Positions 7,799 to 16,539 of a stretch of 64,000 nucleotides of DNA are shown here, one piece after another. The notes beneath the pieces are model-generated. The model was not told where the DNA came from. It worked only from the letters and a program-made list of their open reading frames with translations, and ran no database searches. Origin of the DNA: Serratia ficaria. GTDB taxonomy: Bacteria; Pseudomonadota; Gammaproteobacteria; Enterobacterales; Enterobacteriaceae. Positions within the stretch are counted from its first letter, which is position 1. Each line of letters opens with the position of its first letter. The DNA is taken from contig NZ_LT906479.1 of the NCBI RefSeq assembly GCF_900187015.1, forward strand, positions 372,001 to 436,000, read 5' to 3'. A program made the translations under genes and the position numbers.

Positions 7799-9838
7799 AT
7801 GCAACTCTACCTGTGCGAGAAACCTAGCCAGGGTAAAGATATCGGCGCCGTTCTTGGGGCGACGCAGCGTAAGCAGGGTTACCTGACGGGCGCCGGTGTC
7901 ATCGTTACCTGGGCTATCGGGCACCTGTTGGAGCAGGCCCAGCCGGAGACCTACGGCGAGCAGTATGGCAGCCCTTGGCGAGAGTCCGTACTGCCTATCG
8001 TCCCTGCCCAGTGGAAAATGATGGTAAAAAAAGACACTGCCGATCAGTTCGCTGTCATTCGTGGGTTGCTCAAACAGGTTGATTCTGTGGTGATTGCGAC
8101 CGATGCGGATCGCGAGGGCGAAGTGATCGCGCGGGAGTTACTGGAGCATTGCCACTTTACCGGCCCGGTCCAGCGGCTCTGGTTGTCAGCGCTGGACGAG
8201 GCCAGTATTCGGCATGCCCTGGCGAACAAGCTCCCTGGCGAGAAGACAGCGCCCCTGTATGAAGCCGGCCTGGCGCGATCACGGGCTGACTGGATGACGG
8301 GGATGAATTTAACCCGGCTTTACACGCTCAAAGCCCGTGAGCAGGGATATGGCGAGGTATTGTCGATCGGGCGGGTGCAGACCCCCACGCTGGCGTTGGT
8401 CGTGAACCGTGACCGCGACATTGCCAATTTCATCTCGAAACCCTACTGGCAAGTCAGGGCGACACTGCAGAAAGGCGGCATCGCCTTCCCGGCAAACTGG
8501 GTACCTGCTGTCAACTACTGTGATGAAGAGAAGCGCTGTATTCAACAAAATGTGGCGCAGGCCGTCGTGCAGCTGTGTCAGCAAACGGCTAATGCCGTTG
8601 TGCTTGAGGTGGGGACCGAGCGCAAGAAAGAGTCCGCGCCATTGGCATTTGACCTGGGCACCCTGCAGCAGGCTTGCTCACGCAAGTGGGGGATGAGCGC
8701 CAACCAGGTCTTGAGTATCGCACAGTCACTGTATGAAACGCACAAGGCCACCACGTATCCACGCACGGATTGCGGCTATCTGCCGACATCGATGCGGGAA
8801 GAGGTTGCCGACGTGCTGAGTGCCGTTACCCGTACGGACCCAACGCAGAGCGAAAGCGTGGCGAGGCTCGACAGGACTTTTGTTTCCCGTATCTGGAACG
8901 ACAAAAAAATCACGGCGCACCACGGGATTATCCCAACCAAACAGCCGTTCGACCTGAGCAAGTTGTCTGCCGACGAGCTCAAGGTCTATCAGCTGATCCG
9001 TCAGCATTACCTGGCACAGTTCCTGCCCTTACATGAAGTGGATGTGACGGAGGCCACCTTCAATATCGGTGGCCAACTGTTCCGCACCCGCGGCAAAGTT
9101 GAGGTGGTTGCCGGGTGGAAAGCACTGTTCCAGCATGACGCGAGCGAGGCGAAAGAGGAACCGGCTGACACAGATGATGTTCGTCTGCCTGCCCTGGTAA
9201 AAGGTGAAACCGTCTCGGTTGCCGGCGCTGAGCTCAAAACGCTGCAGACGAAGCCTCCGGGACATTTCACCGACGGGACCTTGATCGCCGCAATGAAAAA
9301 TGCAGCGGCGTTCGTCAGTGACCCGCAACTGAAGAAGGTGTTGAAAGAGAACGCGGGGCTGGGTACTGAAGCGACGCGCGCCGGTATCCTGGAAACGCTG
9401 TTTAAACGCGGGTACCTGGAGAAGAAGGGTAAATATCTGCTCTCCACGCCGATCGCCGGCGAACTGATTGATGCGTTACCGACTGCGCTGATCAACCCAG
9501 GGATGACGGCGTTGTGGGAGCAGGCGCTGGACGAGATTGCCCAGGGCCAGATGACACTCGATACGTTCATGAGCCGCCAGGCACAGTGGACGGGGCACCT
9601 GGTAGAGAAAGGGAAGGCGCAAGCCGTGAAATTTACTGCGCCACCTTCGCCACCTTGCCCGACATGCAGCGGGACAATGCGCCGGCGTGCCGGTAAGAAA
9701 GGCGGTGGAGCCTTCTGGGGCTGCAGTAATTACCCCACTTGCCAGGGCATCATTAACATCGATGCAAAAGGTGGGCGCAAGGCTAAGCGCTATAAAGCAA
9801 AATCACCGGCCAAAAATAAAACAACCAAATCAGAGTAA
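7799..9838 (+). CDS. topB: DNA topoisomerase III (ICE type)
   Basis: Type IA topoisomerase of 679 aa, which cuts and reseals one DNA strand and decatenates replicating ICE circles. The Toprim domain shows LCEKPSQGKDIG (Glu at residue 6) and the acidic ATDADREGE motif near residue 100. The catalytic tyrosine is Tyr320 in the context THKATTYPRTDCGYLP, and GRVQTPTLAL is also present. The C-terminal part has a zinc-ribbon-like tail with CPTC (from about residue 620) and WGCSNYPTC, ending in a very Lys-rich segment that should bind DNA. The ribosome-binding site GGGAGG precedes ATG by about 8 bases. ICE-borne topB is standard in this class. Confidence 0.93.
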   Translation: MQLYLCEKPSQGKDIGAVLGATQRKQGYLTGAGVIVTWAIGHLLEQAQPETYGEQYGSPWRESVLPIVPAQWKMMVKKDTADQFAVIRGLLKQVDSVVIATDADREGEVIARELLEHCHFTGPVQRLWLSALDEASIRHALANKLPGEKTAPLYEAGLARSRADWMTGMNLTRLYTLKAREQGYGEVLSIGRVQTPTLALVVNRDRDIANFISKPYWQVRATLQKGGIAFPANWVPAVNYCDEEKRCIQQNVAQAVVQLCQQTANAVVLEVGTERKKESAPLAFDLGTLQQACSRKWGMSANQVLSIAQSLYETHKATTYPRTDCGYLPTSMREEVADVLSAVTRTDPTQSESVARLDRTFVSRIWNDKKITAHHGIIPTKQPFDLSKLSADELKVYQLIRQHYLAQFLPLHEVDVTEATFNIGGQLFRTRGKVEVVAGWKALFQHDASEAKEEPADTDDVRLPALVKGETVSVAGAELKTLQTKPPGHFTDGTLIAAMKNAAAFVSDPQLKKVLKENAGLGTEATRAGILETLFKRGYLEKKGKYLLSTPIAGELIDALPTALINPGMTALWEQALDEIAQGQMTLDTFMSRQAQWTGHLVEKGKAQAVKFTAPPSPPCPTCSGTMRRRAGKKGGGAFWGCSNYPTCQGIINIDAKGGRKAKRYKAKSPAKNKTTKSE

Positions 9839-9954
9839 GAGATTGTCTGATGTTAATCTCAGAAAGATTTGCTAAGGTTATCTGGCTTTCGTGCAGAATG
9901 CATAGGTACCCCGTAACTGCGGTGGTGGGAAAATTCTTCCATGGTTTTTTTCTG

Positions 9955-10124
9955 CTTCAGTTCGGTCAGCGGCCTCGACACTCAGGTTGGCTGTCAAGAC
10001 GCATGCAACTCCGTGAAAAACGCGTCGGGAGACTAGGTTCCTCCCCGGAGTTAGACAGAATTCACTGAAGGCTAAGGTACCGGCCGTGCGGCGTTGATTT
10101 TCGGATCAACGCCGTTTTTATTTT
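9955..10124 (+). ncRNA. Putative structured noncoding RNA ending in an intrinsic terminator
   Basis: Between topB and the STY4534-type gene the DNA folds as a nested series of perfect helices: CTTCAGT 9955-9961 with ACTGAAG 10064-10070; CTGTC 9991-9995 with GACAG 10054-10058; AACTCCG 10007-10013 with CGGAGTT 10046-10052; GGGAG 10027-10031 with CTCCC 10041-10045. The 3' strands follow each other almost without gaps, forming one long arm with 5'-side bulges. The arm is followed directly by an intrinsic terminator at 10089-10124. No credible ORF lies here. The 5' end is unknown; a weak hairpin with a T-run at about 9928-9950 precedes it. I do not recognise an Rfam family. Confidence 0.6.
10089..10124 (+). 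terminator. Rho-independent terminator
   Basis: A 10-bp perfect stem (CGGCGTTGAT 10089-10098 with ATCAACGCCG 10105-10114), 6-base loop, then TTTTTATTTT. It would end transcripts from topB and/or the folded RNA just upstream. Confidence 0.85.
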
Positions 10125-10150
10125 ATGGATCTCAAAACGGAACATTACGG

Positions 10151-10180
10151 TTGACACTCTCAGTGCTTGCATTAAAAATG
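10151..10180 (+). promoter_or_regulatory. Candidate sigma-70 promoter for the hairpin-repeat leader and STY4534-type gene
   Basis: TTGACA at 10151-10156 is a perfect -35 box, and an A/T-rich -10-like stretch (TTAAAAAT) lies 15-17 bases downstream at about 10172-10179. It follows the terminator at 10124 and precedes the tandem hairpin repeats, so a transcript with a leader of about 330 bases is expected. This was judged by eye only. Confidence 0.5.
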
Positions 10181-10210
10181 AACAGGCTTACTTGTTGTCT
10201 TCGGACAACC

Positions 10211-10302
10211 AGCCAATGCTTCAGCACTCTGTGAGAAGCGCCTTCGGGTGAGTGCCAGCCAAAGTTTCAGCGGTCTGTGAGAAACGCCTTCGGGTGACTG
10301 CC
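10211..10302 (+). repeat. Tandem 46-base repeat encoding UUCG hairpins with a compensatory change
   Basis: Two adjacent units, 10211-10256 and 10257-10302, match at 40 of 46 positions. Each carries an inner hairpin CGCC-TTCG-GGTG (a stable UUCG tetraloop) and an outer stem. In unit 1 the outer stem is GCACT/AGTGC; in unit 2 it is GCGGT/ACTGC. One C-G pair is replaced by G-C and an A-T by G-T, so pairing is kept although the bases differ. This supports a conserved RNA structure in the leader of the STY4534-type gene. The remaining gap 10303-10515 shows no further gene. Confidence 0.65.
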
Positions 10303-10515
10303 AATAGCCTTGTAGCCTGAAAGAGGAAGCCCCTGTGGCGGTAACTCCGTTTAGCCTTTGAGAACGGAGATCACTTAGCGGTGATGAAGGTCCATTTCAC
10401 AATCAAGACAGTCTGCACTGACGTACGACTTTGCAGACTCCCGACGGGAAATACTTTTCCCGTCGGGGAAGGTGTATTTCTCCGTCATCGAATTTTTACT
10501 TCTGGAGAAAACATC

Positions 10516-10983
10516 ATGTCTAGCCAAACGCAACAAGCACCCACCAAAACTGAATACTTCAACCTGACTATCAAAGGGATGGGGTATCTCAGTAACATTC
10601 GTCAAGTCAATGGCCCGAATGGCACCTTTATCAGCTGTGTCGTCAATGGACTCTCCGGTCCTACCGATAACGCCAGTTACACGCGTTTCGATGTGACGGT
10701 CGCCGGTAAAGAAGCCAGCAGCCTGATCAACCGCTGCCAAAAGTCGGTTGATGAAGACAAGAAAGTCCTGATTGGTTTTGTGCTCAGCAATCTCAAACCG
10801 GACATCTTCACGCTCAACAGCGGCGAACATGCCGGTGAACAACGCGTCAGCCTCAAAGCCCGCCTTATCAAGGTCGATTGGATCAAGATCGGCCAGGAGA
10901 AGGTGTTTCAGGCCGAGAAATCCGACTCTACGCCGCCTCAGCAAGGTTCCGCACAGCAACAATACGCGGAAAACTCTTTCTGA
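10516..10983 (+). CDS. STY4534-family ICE replication protein (DUF3577)
   Basis: The 155-aa protein begins MSSQTQQAPTKTEYFNL and carries the conserved GMGYLSNIRQVNG and FTLNSGEHAGEQRVSLKARLIKVDWIKIG stretches of the STY4534/DUF3577 family, found next to ssb in SPI-7-like ICEs. The predicted beta-rich core could be an OB-like fold, which would suit ssDNA or RNA work, but its biochemistry is unknown. I place the start at ATG 10516 with a GGAG ribosome-binding site; the longer frame from 10381 is leader sequence. The gene is preceded by an unusually long structured leader and followed by its own terminator. Confidence 0.8.
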   Translation: MSSQTQQAPTKTEYFNLTIKGMGYLSNIRQVNGPNGTFISCVVNGLSGPTDNASYTRFDVTVAGKEASSLINRCQKSVDEDKKVLIGFVLSNLKPDIFTLNSGEHAGEQRVSLKARLIKVDWIKIGQEKVFQAEKSDSTPPQQGSAQQQYAENSF

Positions 10984-10994
10984 TAACGCCCTCT

Positions 10995-11020
10995 ACGCCT
11001 CGATTTTTCGGGGCGTTTTT
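10995..11020 (+). terminator. Rho-independent terminator
   Basis: ACGCCTCGA (10995-11003) pairs with TCGGGGCGT (11008-11016; one G-T pair), with a TTTT loop and a T5 tail. It lies between the STY4534-type gene and ssb, so the two are separately transcribed at least in part. Confidence 0.8.
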
Positions 11021-11055
11021 CCCTTTCTAATTCTATTCCCTATAAGGATTCGATT

Positions 11056-11556
11056 ATGGCGTCTCGCGGCGTAAATAAAGTCATACTTGTCGGTTATCTC
11101 GGCCAAGATCCGGAAGTCCGTTACCTGCCAAATGGCGGTGCGGTTGCTAACATTACCCTGGCGACCTCAGAGAGCTGGCGCGATAAGGCGACCGGTGAGC
11201 AGAAAGAAAAAACCGAATGGCACCGTGTCGTGCTGTTCGGTAAGCTTGCCGAAATTGCCGGTGAATATTTGCGTAAGGGCTCGCAGGTTTATATAGAAGG
11301 TTCCCTGCAGGCACGCAAATGGACCGATCAGGCCGGTGTTGAAAAATACACCACTGAAATCGTTGTTAACATTGGCGGCACTCTGCAGATGTTGGGGGGA
11401 CGTTCACAACCAGCCAACGCTGGACAACCTGGGCAGGGCAGTTGGGGAAAACCACAACAACCTTCGCACAGCGGTACGCCGGCCCAGCAACCCCAGCCAG
11501 CTCAATCGGGTGGGAATGCCGCGCCGATGGATTTTGACGATGACATACCTTTCTGA
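11056..11556 (+). CDS. ssb: Single-stranded DNA-binding protein
   Basis: A 166-aa SSB. The OB-fold domain is at residues 1-110 with the classic starts [23 protein letters not shown] and SESWRDK...[21 protein letters not shown] Gly/Gln/Pro-rich linker follows, and the acidic tip DFDDDIPF recruits partner proteins. ICE-encoded SSB protects single strands during transfer and replication. An AT-rich stretch and a terminator follow, and there the recombinase-trio island has entered. Confidence 0.95.
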   Translation: MASRGVNKVILVGYLGQDPEVRYLPNGGAVANITLATSESWRDKATGEQKEKTEWHRVVLFGKLAEIAGEYLRKGSQVYIEGSLQARKWTDQAGVEKYTTEIVVNIGGTLQMLGGRSQPANAGQPGQGSWGKPQQPSHSGTPAQQPQPAQSGGNAAPMDFDDDIPF

Positions 11557-11639
11557 ATGACATAAATTTAATATTGTTAAGTAAATTTTGATCTGGTTTA
11601 TTTAACTGATTGGTTTTAGTAGCGATAAATGAAAAATAG

Positions 11640-11675
11640 AACCCTTTTAATGTGTAAGCATTTGAAGGGTTTTAT
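11640..11675 (+). terminator. Intrinsic terminator after ssb
   Basis: AACCCTT (11640-11646) pairs with AAGGGTT (11665-11671), followed by a T-rich tract. The stem is short and the loop 18 bases, so strength is uncertain. Confidence 0.5.
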
Positions 11676-11696
11676 TGTTTTATAAGTCCCTGTAAC

Positions 11697-11729
11697 TTTA
11701 CAAAATCGTATAATTTAAAAAATTGTAAA
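11697..11729 (+). promoter_or_regulatory. Inverted repeat upstream of the first recombinase
   Basis: TTTACAA (11697-11703) and TTGTAAA (11723-11729) are perfect inverted 7-mers separated by 19 AT-rich bases, ending 46 bases before the first recombinase gene. They may be an autoregulatory operator or a recombinase arm site. This is a sequence observation only. Confidence 0.35.
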
Positions 11730-11775
11730 CTTAGAAATCTTTGGCTATTCTTGTTTTGTCAATGAGGGTGGTGCA

Positions 11776-12957
11776 ATGAAAATAGAGCTAGTCACACACA
11801 AGACGGGTGAGCAGATACCAATAATGCTTGATGCTTCTGGTATGCCAGTAGTTTTACCTAATGAGTTTATCCTTGCCAGACGATCCCTTAGTACCAATAC
11901 ATTGGTTCGGAATCTGAGAGAGTTGTCAGTGCTTTATCGTTGGTTGGATAAATCAAATTGTGACCTATCTGCGAAATTATTGGCTCAAAACTCATTCAAC
12001 GAAGCGGAATTAAAAGGTGGTTTAGTCGAAGCGTTAAGAATCGACCAGTCCAATGGACGGATAAGTACAGTAGCGCCTAATACCTTCAATCAACGGTTAA
12101 CAACTATCCGGCAATTTATCAGTTGGTGCATGGACGTACTGACAAGTCAATTGCCCTTATCTTCCTTAGACTATGAGCGTTTAAGGGAGCGAAAGTCATT
12201 TTTGCTTAAAACGCTCGATGGTAGCTTTATGTCTGCTACACCAATGAGAAAGAGTCTTCGAAAGGGCCTAAACGAGGCAGAAGTTGATTTCTTGTTTGCG
12301 GTATTGAACCCCGATAATGAGCAGGGTTATGGGCGAGATTCTGCTGTAAAATTTAGAAATTATGTATCTGTTGGGCTGATGCTATTTTGTGGTTTAAGGC
12401 CAGGTGAGCTGCTTAGCCTCAGGGTAGAGGATGTCCAGGTTGGTGCGATTTCGGCGATAAAGGTTGAGCGTAGAGCAGCGGACCCACTAGATGTAAGACG
12501 ACCGAGGCCTCAAATAAAGCGCAATGGTCGAGTTATCCCGATTGAGAATAGGCAGCTTGCATTTGCTTTGAATGAGTACATTATTACTTGGCGTGAAGTA
12601 CTTGAAAGTAAAAGCCAAGCCGAATCAGACTATTTAATCTTGAGTGATGAGGGTTCGCCTTTGTCGCAATCCTCAATTACACAGTTCTTTCAATTGTTGC
12701 GATCGCAATACGTTGACCATCTTCCTGAAAACTTAACGGCTAAATCTCTAAGGCATACATTCTCATCTCTGCTTGAACGGGTGTTGCGTGCATCAGGAAT
12801 GGATGAGCAGCGCAGAAGAGAAGCCCTAGCCTTGCTTCGTGGCGATAGTAGTTTGGATTCACAAGATACTTACATAGCTCAGGAAGTGGAGGAGCAGGCA
12901 ATCAAGTCACTGAAGCGGTACCAGGCTGAAATAATGTCAGGGAGGCGGCTATTGTGA
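11776..12957 (+). CDS. Tyrosine recombinase, first of trio
   Basis: A site-specific recombinase of 393 aa. An N-terminal SAM-like core-binding region (about 30-150) precedes the catalytic domain. Box I Arg is R208 in FCGLRPGELLSLR, box II is KSLRHTFSSLL with R326 and H327, and the nucleophile is probably Y366 in SQDTYIAQE. The usual first His of box II is Lys, and no His/Trp occurs before the Tyr, so the active site is degenerate. ATG follows a GAGGGTGG ribosome-binding site. The stop overlaps the next start (GTGA), so translation is coupled. It could be the extra integrase that precedes GmtY in GMT islands or a RitA/TnpA-like member. Confidence 0.82.
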   Translation: MKIELVTHKTGEQIPIMLDASGMPVVLPNEFILARRSLSTNTLVRNLRELSVLYRWLDKSNCDLSAKLLAQNSFNEAELKGGLVEALRIDQSNGRISTVAPNTFNQRLTTIRQFISWCMDVLTSQLPLSSLDYERLRERKSFLLKTLDGSFMSATPMRKSLRKGLNEAEVDFLFAVLNPDNEQGYGRDSAVKFRNYVSVGLMLFCGLRPGELLSLRVEDVQVGAISAIKVERRAADPLDVRRPRPQIKRNGRVIPIENRQLAFALNEYIITWREVLESKSQAESDYLILSDEGSPLSQSSITQFFQLLRSQYVDHLPENLTAKSLRHTFSSLLERVLRASGMDEQRRREALALLRGDSSLDSQDTYIAQEVEEQAIKSLKRYQAEIMSGRRLL

Positions 12958-14537
12958 TCACGAGTTTATCGGGAGTGCAAGCTGTAGAGCGGTCTTGGCC
13001 TGAAATAAAGAGCCTAGTTACCCGAGAGGGGAAGAAAATTGATATATCAGGCGATAAATGGTTGCTCCCCATAGTGATTCGCGATCACTCAGTGATCGAT
13101 TTTGGCAAAGTGTCAGATTTGCAGCTGAGAAATGCTTTGAAGCACTATGTGTCTGATCGACTGAGGCGTATTTCAACATCCGCTGGATACAAAGTATTTC
13201 AGGATGTATGGAGGCAAGTTCTTAGGTATTGGGATAAAGATATTCAGTCATCAGCTGTTAAAGTTCATCTTATTGATTTATTTGAAAAATCTATCAATTC
13301 CCAGCGTTCCCATCACAAGCTTTGGATGATGTACGAGCCTATTAGGTGGTATATCTGGTGTTCTGACAATATTTCAGGCAGTACATTTTCAGATGCATAT
13401 GCAGCTGAGCTTGAGGCAATGGTTATCCCCGGTGGACCAAAAGGGGAGGCAGTTAGGATGTCCGATCCCGATATGGGGCCATTACATAAATCATTAGAGC
13501 TCCCTCTTTTGATTGCTGCGCTTAAGGAGGACGAGAGTTTAGAGTTTGAGCATCTCCAGCAGAAGGCTGTTATGGCTTTGTCACTGGCTTTCGGTCGAAA
13601 TCCCGCAAACCTGACATATCTTAGGGAAAGCGATCTCGTTAAGCTTGATCCGTCACGCGAAGACCCCTGTTATATCATTCGGATGCCGCGTATTAAGAAG
13701 AGATTTGTTAATCCTCGCGATGACCTGATGGATGAATATTTAGATCCCCATTTCGGAAGAATTCTAGAAAATCTTGTTGAGCAAAATAACTTAGTGCCTC
13801 TTAGCTTTAAAGGTAGAGACTTCTCGCTCCCTGAGAATCGACCACTTCTAATTAGAACTGGCGGTAACCGCGTTGCCATGTTTTCTCTAGATGCAGAGAA
13901 TATTTTCAATATGACGAGCGGTGATATATCTCGTTTAATTACAGCCTTTATAAAACGACATAACATAATTTCCCCGCTTACTGGTGAGCTAATGCATGTT
14001 ACACCAAGGAGGTTGCGATATACCTTGGCAACAGGCCTAGCGGCAGAGGGAATCAGCAGACGTGAGCTGGCCAGAATATTAGATCATACCGATACCCAGC
14101 ATGTGGGGGTATATTTCGATGTCGCCGGTAAAGTCGTTGAGCATCTCGACAGCGCAATGGCAAAAGGATTCTCGAAGTACCTCAATTTCTTCAAAGGTAA
14201 GTTGGTCGATGGCGATGAGGAAGCTGTTAATGGAGGGCGAGATGACAAACATCTGAAGTTCATAGACGAGCAAAATCCTGCTGATCAATCTGCTATTGGT
14301 GTTTGTGGCGAATCCAACGTCTGCCATCTTGATCCACCTTACTCATGTTATTTGTGTCCCAAGTTTCAGCCATATCGTCATGCTAATCATGAGCATGTCT
14401 TGGAATGTTTGCTGGCAGGCCGTGAAGAGCGTTTAAAAAAATACGAGAATGCGCGATTGGGTATACAGCTTGATGAGGTAATCGCTGCGGTCGCACAGGT
14501 AGCTCAGCTTTGTGAAGAAGGGGGCCGGAATGTCTGA
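12954..14537 (+). CDS. Tyrosine recombinase, second of trio (GmtY/TnpA-B-like)
   Basis: The 527-aa tyrosine recombinase family protein has box I Arg R215 in AFGRNPANLTYLRESD and box II RRLRYTLATGLAAEG with R355, where the usual His is Tyr356. It also has H378 in ILDHTDTQ and a nucleophile candidate Y387 in GVYFDVAG. After the catalytic domain comes a Cys-rich tail, GVCGESNVCH...CYLC at about 450-470, resembling the zinc-binding end of Tn554 TnpB-type proteins. It starts with GTG in a GTGA overlap and overlaps the third gene by 8 bases. It is the most complete active site of the three apart from the His-to-Tyr change. The assignment as GmtY is from memory and unverified. Confidence 0.82.
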   Translation: MITSLSGVQAVERSWPEIKSLVTREGKKIDISGDKWLLPIVIRDHSVIDFGKVSDLQLRNALKHYVSDRLRRISTSAGYKVFQDVWRQVLRYWDKDIQSSAVKVHLIDLFEKSINSQRSHHKLWMMYEPIRWYIWCSDNISGSTFSDAYAAELEAMVIPGGPKGEAVRMSDPDMGPLHKSLELPLLIAALKEDESLEFEHLQQKAVMALSLAFGRNPANLTYLRESDLVKLDPSREDPCYIIRMPRIKKRFVNPRDDLMDEYLDPHFGRILENLVEQNNLVPLSFKGRDFSLPENRPLLIRTGGNRVAMFSLDAENIFNMTSGDISRLITAFIKRHNIISPLTGELMHVTPRRLRYTLATGLAAEGISRRELARILDHTDTQHVGVYFDVAGKVVEHLDSAMAKGFSKYLNFFKGKLVDGDEEAVNGGRDDKHLKFIDEQNPADQSAIGVCGESNVCHLDPPYSCYLCPKFQPYRHANHEHVLECLLAGREERLKKYENARLGIQLDEVIAAVAQVAQLCEEGGRNV

Positions 14538-16539
14538 TGGTCGCTCGAATCGGAAGGCCAAGGTTATCCCCTTCATTGATCGTCTTGAGCGCGATAGAAA
14601 GGCAAATACCCAAGCCTTGGTCGATAAAGCTAAGCTAATGAAGTTGGAAGGGTTTGAGTCGGTTGTTTGGGGTAATCCTGTGTGGCAAGTCAATGCTGGC
14701 CGCCTAGTCAAACTTACGGGCAAAAACGCCAAAACAGCGTCGTTTGCTTTTACACTTCCCCCCAAACTCGGCTCTGAACCTCTACGTGCTGACTGGGAGG
14801 AGGTTGCCAAAGCATTATTGATTCTTCGATACCACAGAAAACACCAATCAACACCCAATCAGCGTAACTTCGTTACCGCTGTTGGATATATCTCATTTGC
14901 AGCTAACCAACTTGGGCAGGATCTAGCCAGACTCACGCCAGAAGCGCTAGACAATGCGTGTGGGTTAATTTCAAAACACTACAGCGACACCACGGCCTAC
15001 AACCTTCACAAACATGTTGCAGAGTTCGCTGCACACTCTGATGCCAATGGTTTGTGCAGGGTTCTATTGCAGTACAAATATTCCAAGATAGCACGCCCTG
15101 CGAGCACAGGAGGACTGAATCATAAGCGGCTGGATGATCCTGAGGTTTTGGAAACAAAATCTGACAAATTTGTTGATCCTGTTGTGTTTCGAGTTATCGG
15201 CGAGCTCTATTTGAAAATTCCAAAAGAGCATAAATACAGATTGTATATCCTGATGTTGACTCTGCTTGCTTGCACAGGTCGCCGCTTTAGTGAAATTTCA
15301 TTGCTTCCACTTCAAGAAATTAAATTGGATGATGAGCAAAATGTCTTCATACAATACTTCCCTAGGAAGGCAAGCCGTGGTGATCTATTTACGCCTATAA
15401 GAAATCTCTATTTGCCATCAGAGGTTGTGCCAATCGTTCGAGATGTGCTTGGTGAAGCACTTGAGGCAACAGCTGTGGCGAGAATAACAGCAGAAGAAAT
15501 GCATCGTACTAAAGGACCTGACCTTCGTTTTCTGTATAAAATTCCAGAGCACAAGAAGCTATACATCGATGACTTGCTAAGTATAGGGGTAAGTCACACT
15601 GTGATTGGTTCTACTGGGTGGATCAGGAAGGAAGGGCTTGTTTGGCAGGACTATGGTCGTGTCACCAAGAAAGGAAAAATGCCAAATAACCCAATTTGTT
15701 ACACAAACAAAGAGGGGGTCAGGGCCTATTGCTTTCGAGATTTTTCTGAAAAATCACTACGACCACTTCATATCGATCAGTTTGGTAAAGAATATTATCT
15801 AAAAGATCTTTTATTCATTCGTCCGCTGGGACTTTCTAGTGGGAGCTACGCTCATTGGCTGGCTACAAGCTGTAGCCAGTCCATGTTTACTACCTTTCTT
15901 CGCTATTTCCCTGCGCTTGCCGCCGAATACGCATCTAGCAGTATTGAGGTGGATTTTACCAGTCACCATTTCCGTCACACGCTTAATACCCTGCTTGATG
16001 AGGGCGGGTTAAGTGATTTGCTGCAAACCGAATGGTTTGGCCGAACCAACCCAAGGGATACCAAAGCCTATCAGCATACATCCCGCGAAAAACGAGCACT
16101 GATGCTCCGTGAAGACATCAAAAAAGGCTTGGTTGGAGGCCAGTTAGCTGAGCAAATCAAAGTAGCTCCGGTAGCAGTCCAGGATGCCATTCTGAAAGCG
16201 CGAATTCAGGCGGTGCATGATGTTGGTACGGGTATCTGCATTCACAACTTTTCTCAAACACCCTGCGAGCGGCATTTGCAATGTTCGGCGGACTGCAAAG
16301 ACTACGTGTGGGCTAAGGATGATAAGGGTCGTCTGGACGAGCAGAAGCGCCAGTATGCCCTTACTGCGCTGGCGCGAAAAAATGCTGAAAAGCAGTTGGA
16401 TAGTGCCAAGCCGAAAAAGAGTGCGGACTGGCTGGCACACAACGATAAAAAACTTAAAACACTGGCTGCCCAACTGGCCGACAACGGGGTTGAGCACTTT
16501 GATCCCGAAGAATATCTAAACGAGGTAGAGCATGGTTAA
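14530..16539 (+). CDS. Tyrosine recombinase-like protein, third of trio (GmtZ/TnpB-like)
   Basis: A 669-aa protein. Box I reads CTGRRFSEI (R252, E255), box II is SHHFRHTLNTLL with H479, R482 and H483, and the probable nucleophile is Y514 in DTKAYQHTS. The His that normally precedes the Tyr lies in WFGRTN, where Arg505 takes its place. A Cys/His cluster, CERHLQCSADC, near residue 580 suggests a zinc site, followed by a Lys-rich end. I choose ATG 14530 with AAGAAGGGGG upstream; a GTG at 14512 is in frame. It overlaps both neighbours by 8 bases. Length and tail fit the large integrase of GMT or Tn554-like sets. Confidence 0.8.
   Translation: MSDGRSNRKAKVIPFIDRLERDRKANTQALVDKAKLMKLEGFESVVWGNPVWQVNAGRLVKLTGKNAKTASFAFTLPPKLGSEPLRADWEEVAKALLILRYHRKHQSTPNQRNFVTAVGYISFAANQLGQDLARLTPEALDNACGLISKHYSDTTAYNLHKHVAEFAAHSDANGLCRVLLQYKYSKIARPASTGGLNHKRLDDPEVLETKSDKFVDPVVFRVIGELYLKIPKEHKYRLYILMLTLLACTGRRFSEISLLPLQEIKLDDEQNVFIQYFPRKASRGDLFTPIRNLYLPSEVVPIVRDVLGEALEATAVARITAEEMHRTKGPDLRFLYKIPEHKKLYIDDLLSIGVSHTVIGSTGWIRKEGLVWQDYGRVTKKGKMPNNPICYTNKEGVRAYCFRDFSEKSLRPLHIDQFGKEYYLKDLLFIRPLGLSSGSYAHWLATSCSQSMFTTFLRYFPALAAEYASSSIEVDFTSHHFRHTLNTLLDEGGLSDLLQTEWFGRTNPRDTKAYQHTSREKRALMLREDIKKGLVGGQLAEQIKVAPVAVQDAILKARIQAVHDVGTGICIHNFSQTPCERHLQCSADCKDYVWAKDDKGRLDEQKRQYALTALARKNAEKQLDSAKPKKSADWLAHNDKKLKTLAAQLADNGVEHFDPEEYLNEVEHG

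Noticed and set aside
10211..10302. Possible CRISPR repeats
   Set aside because: Only two directly adjoining units without spacers; they are better read as tandem RNA hairpins.
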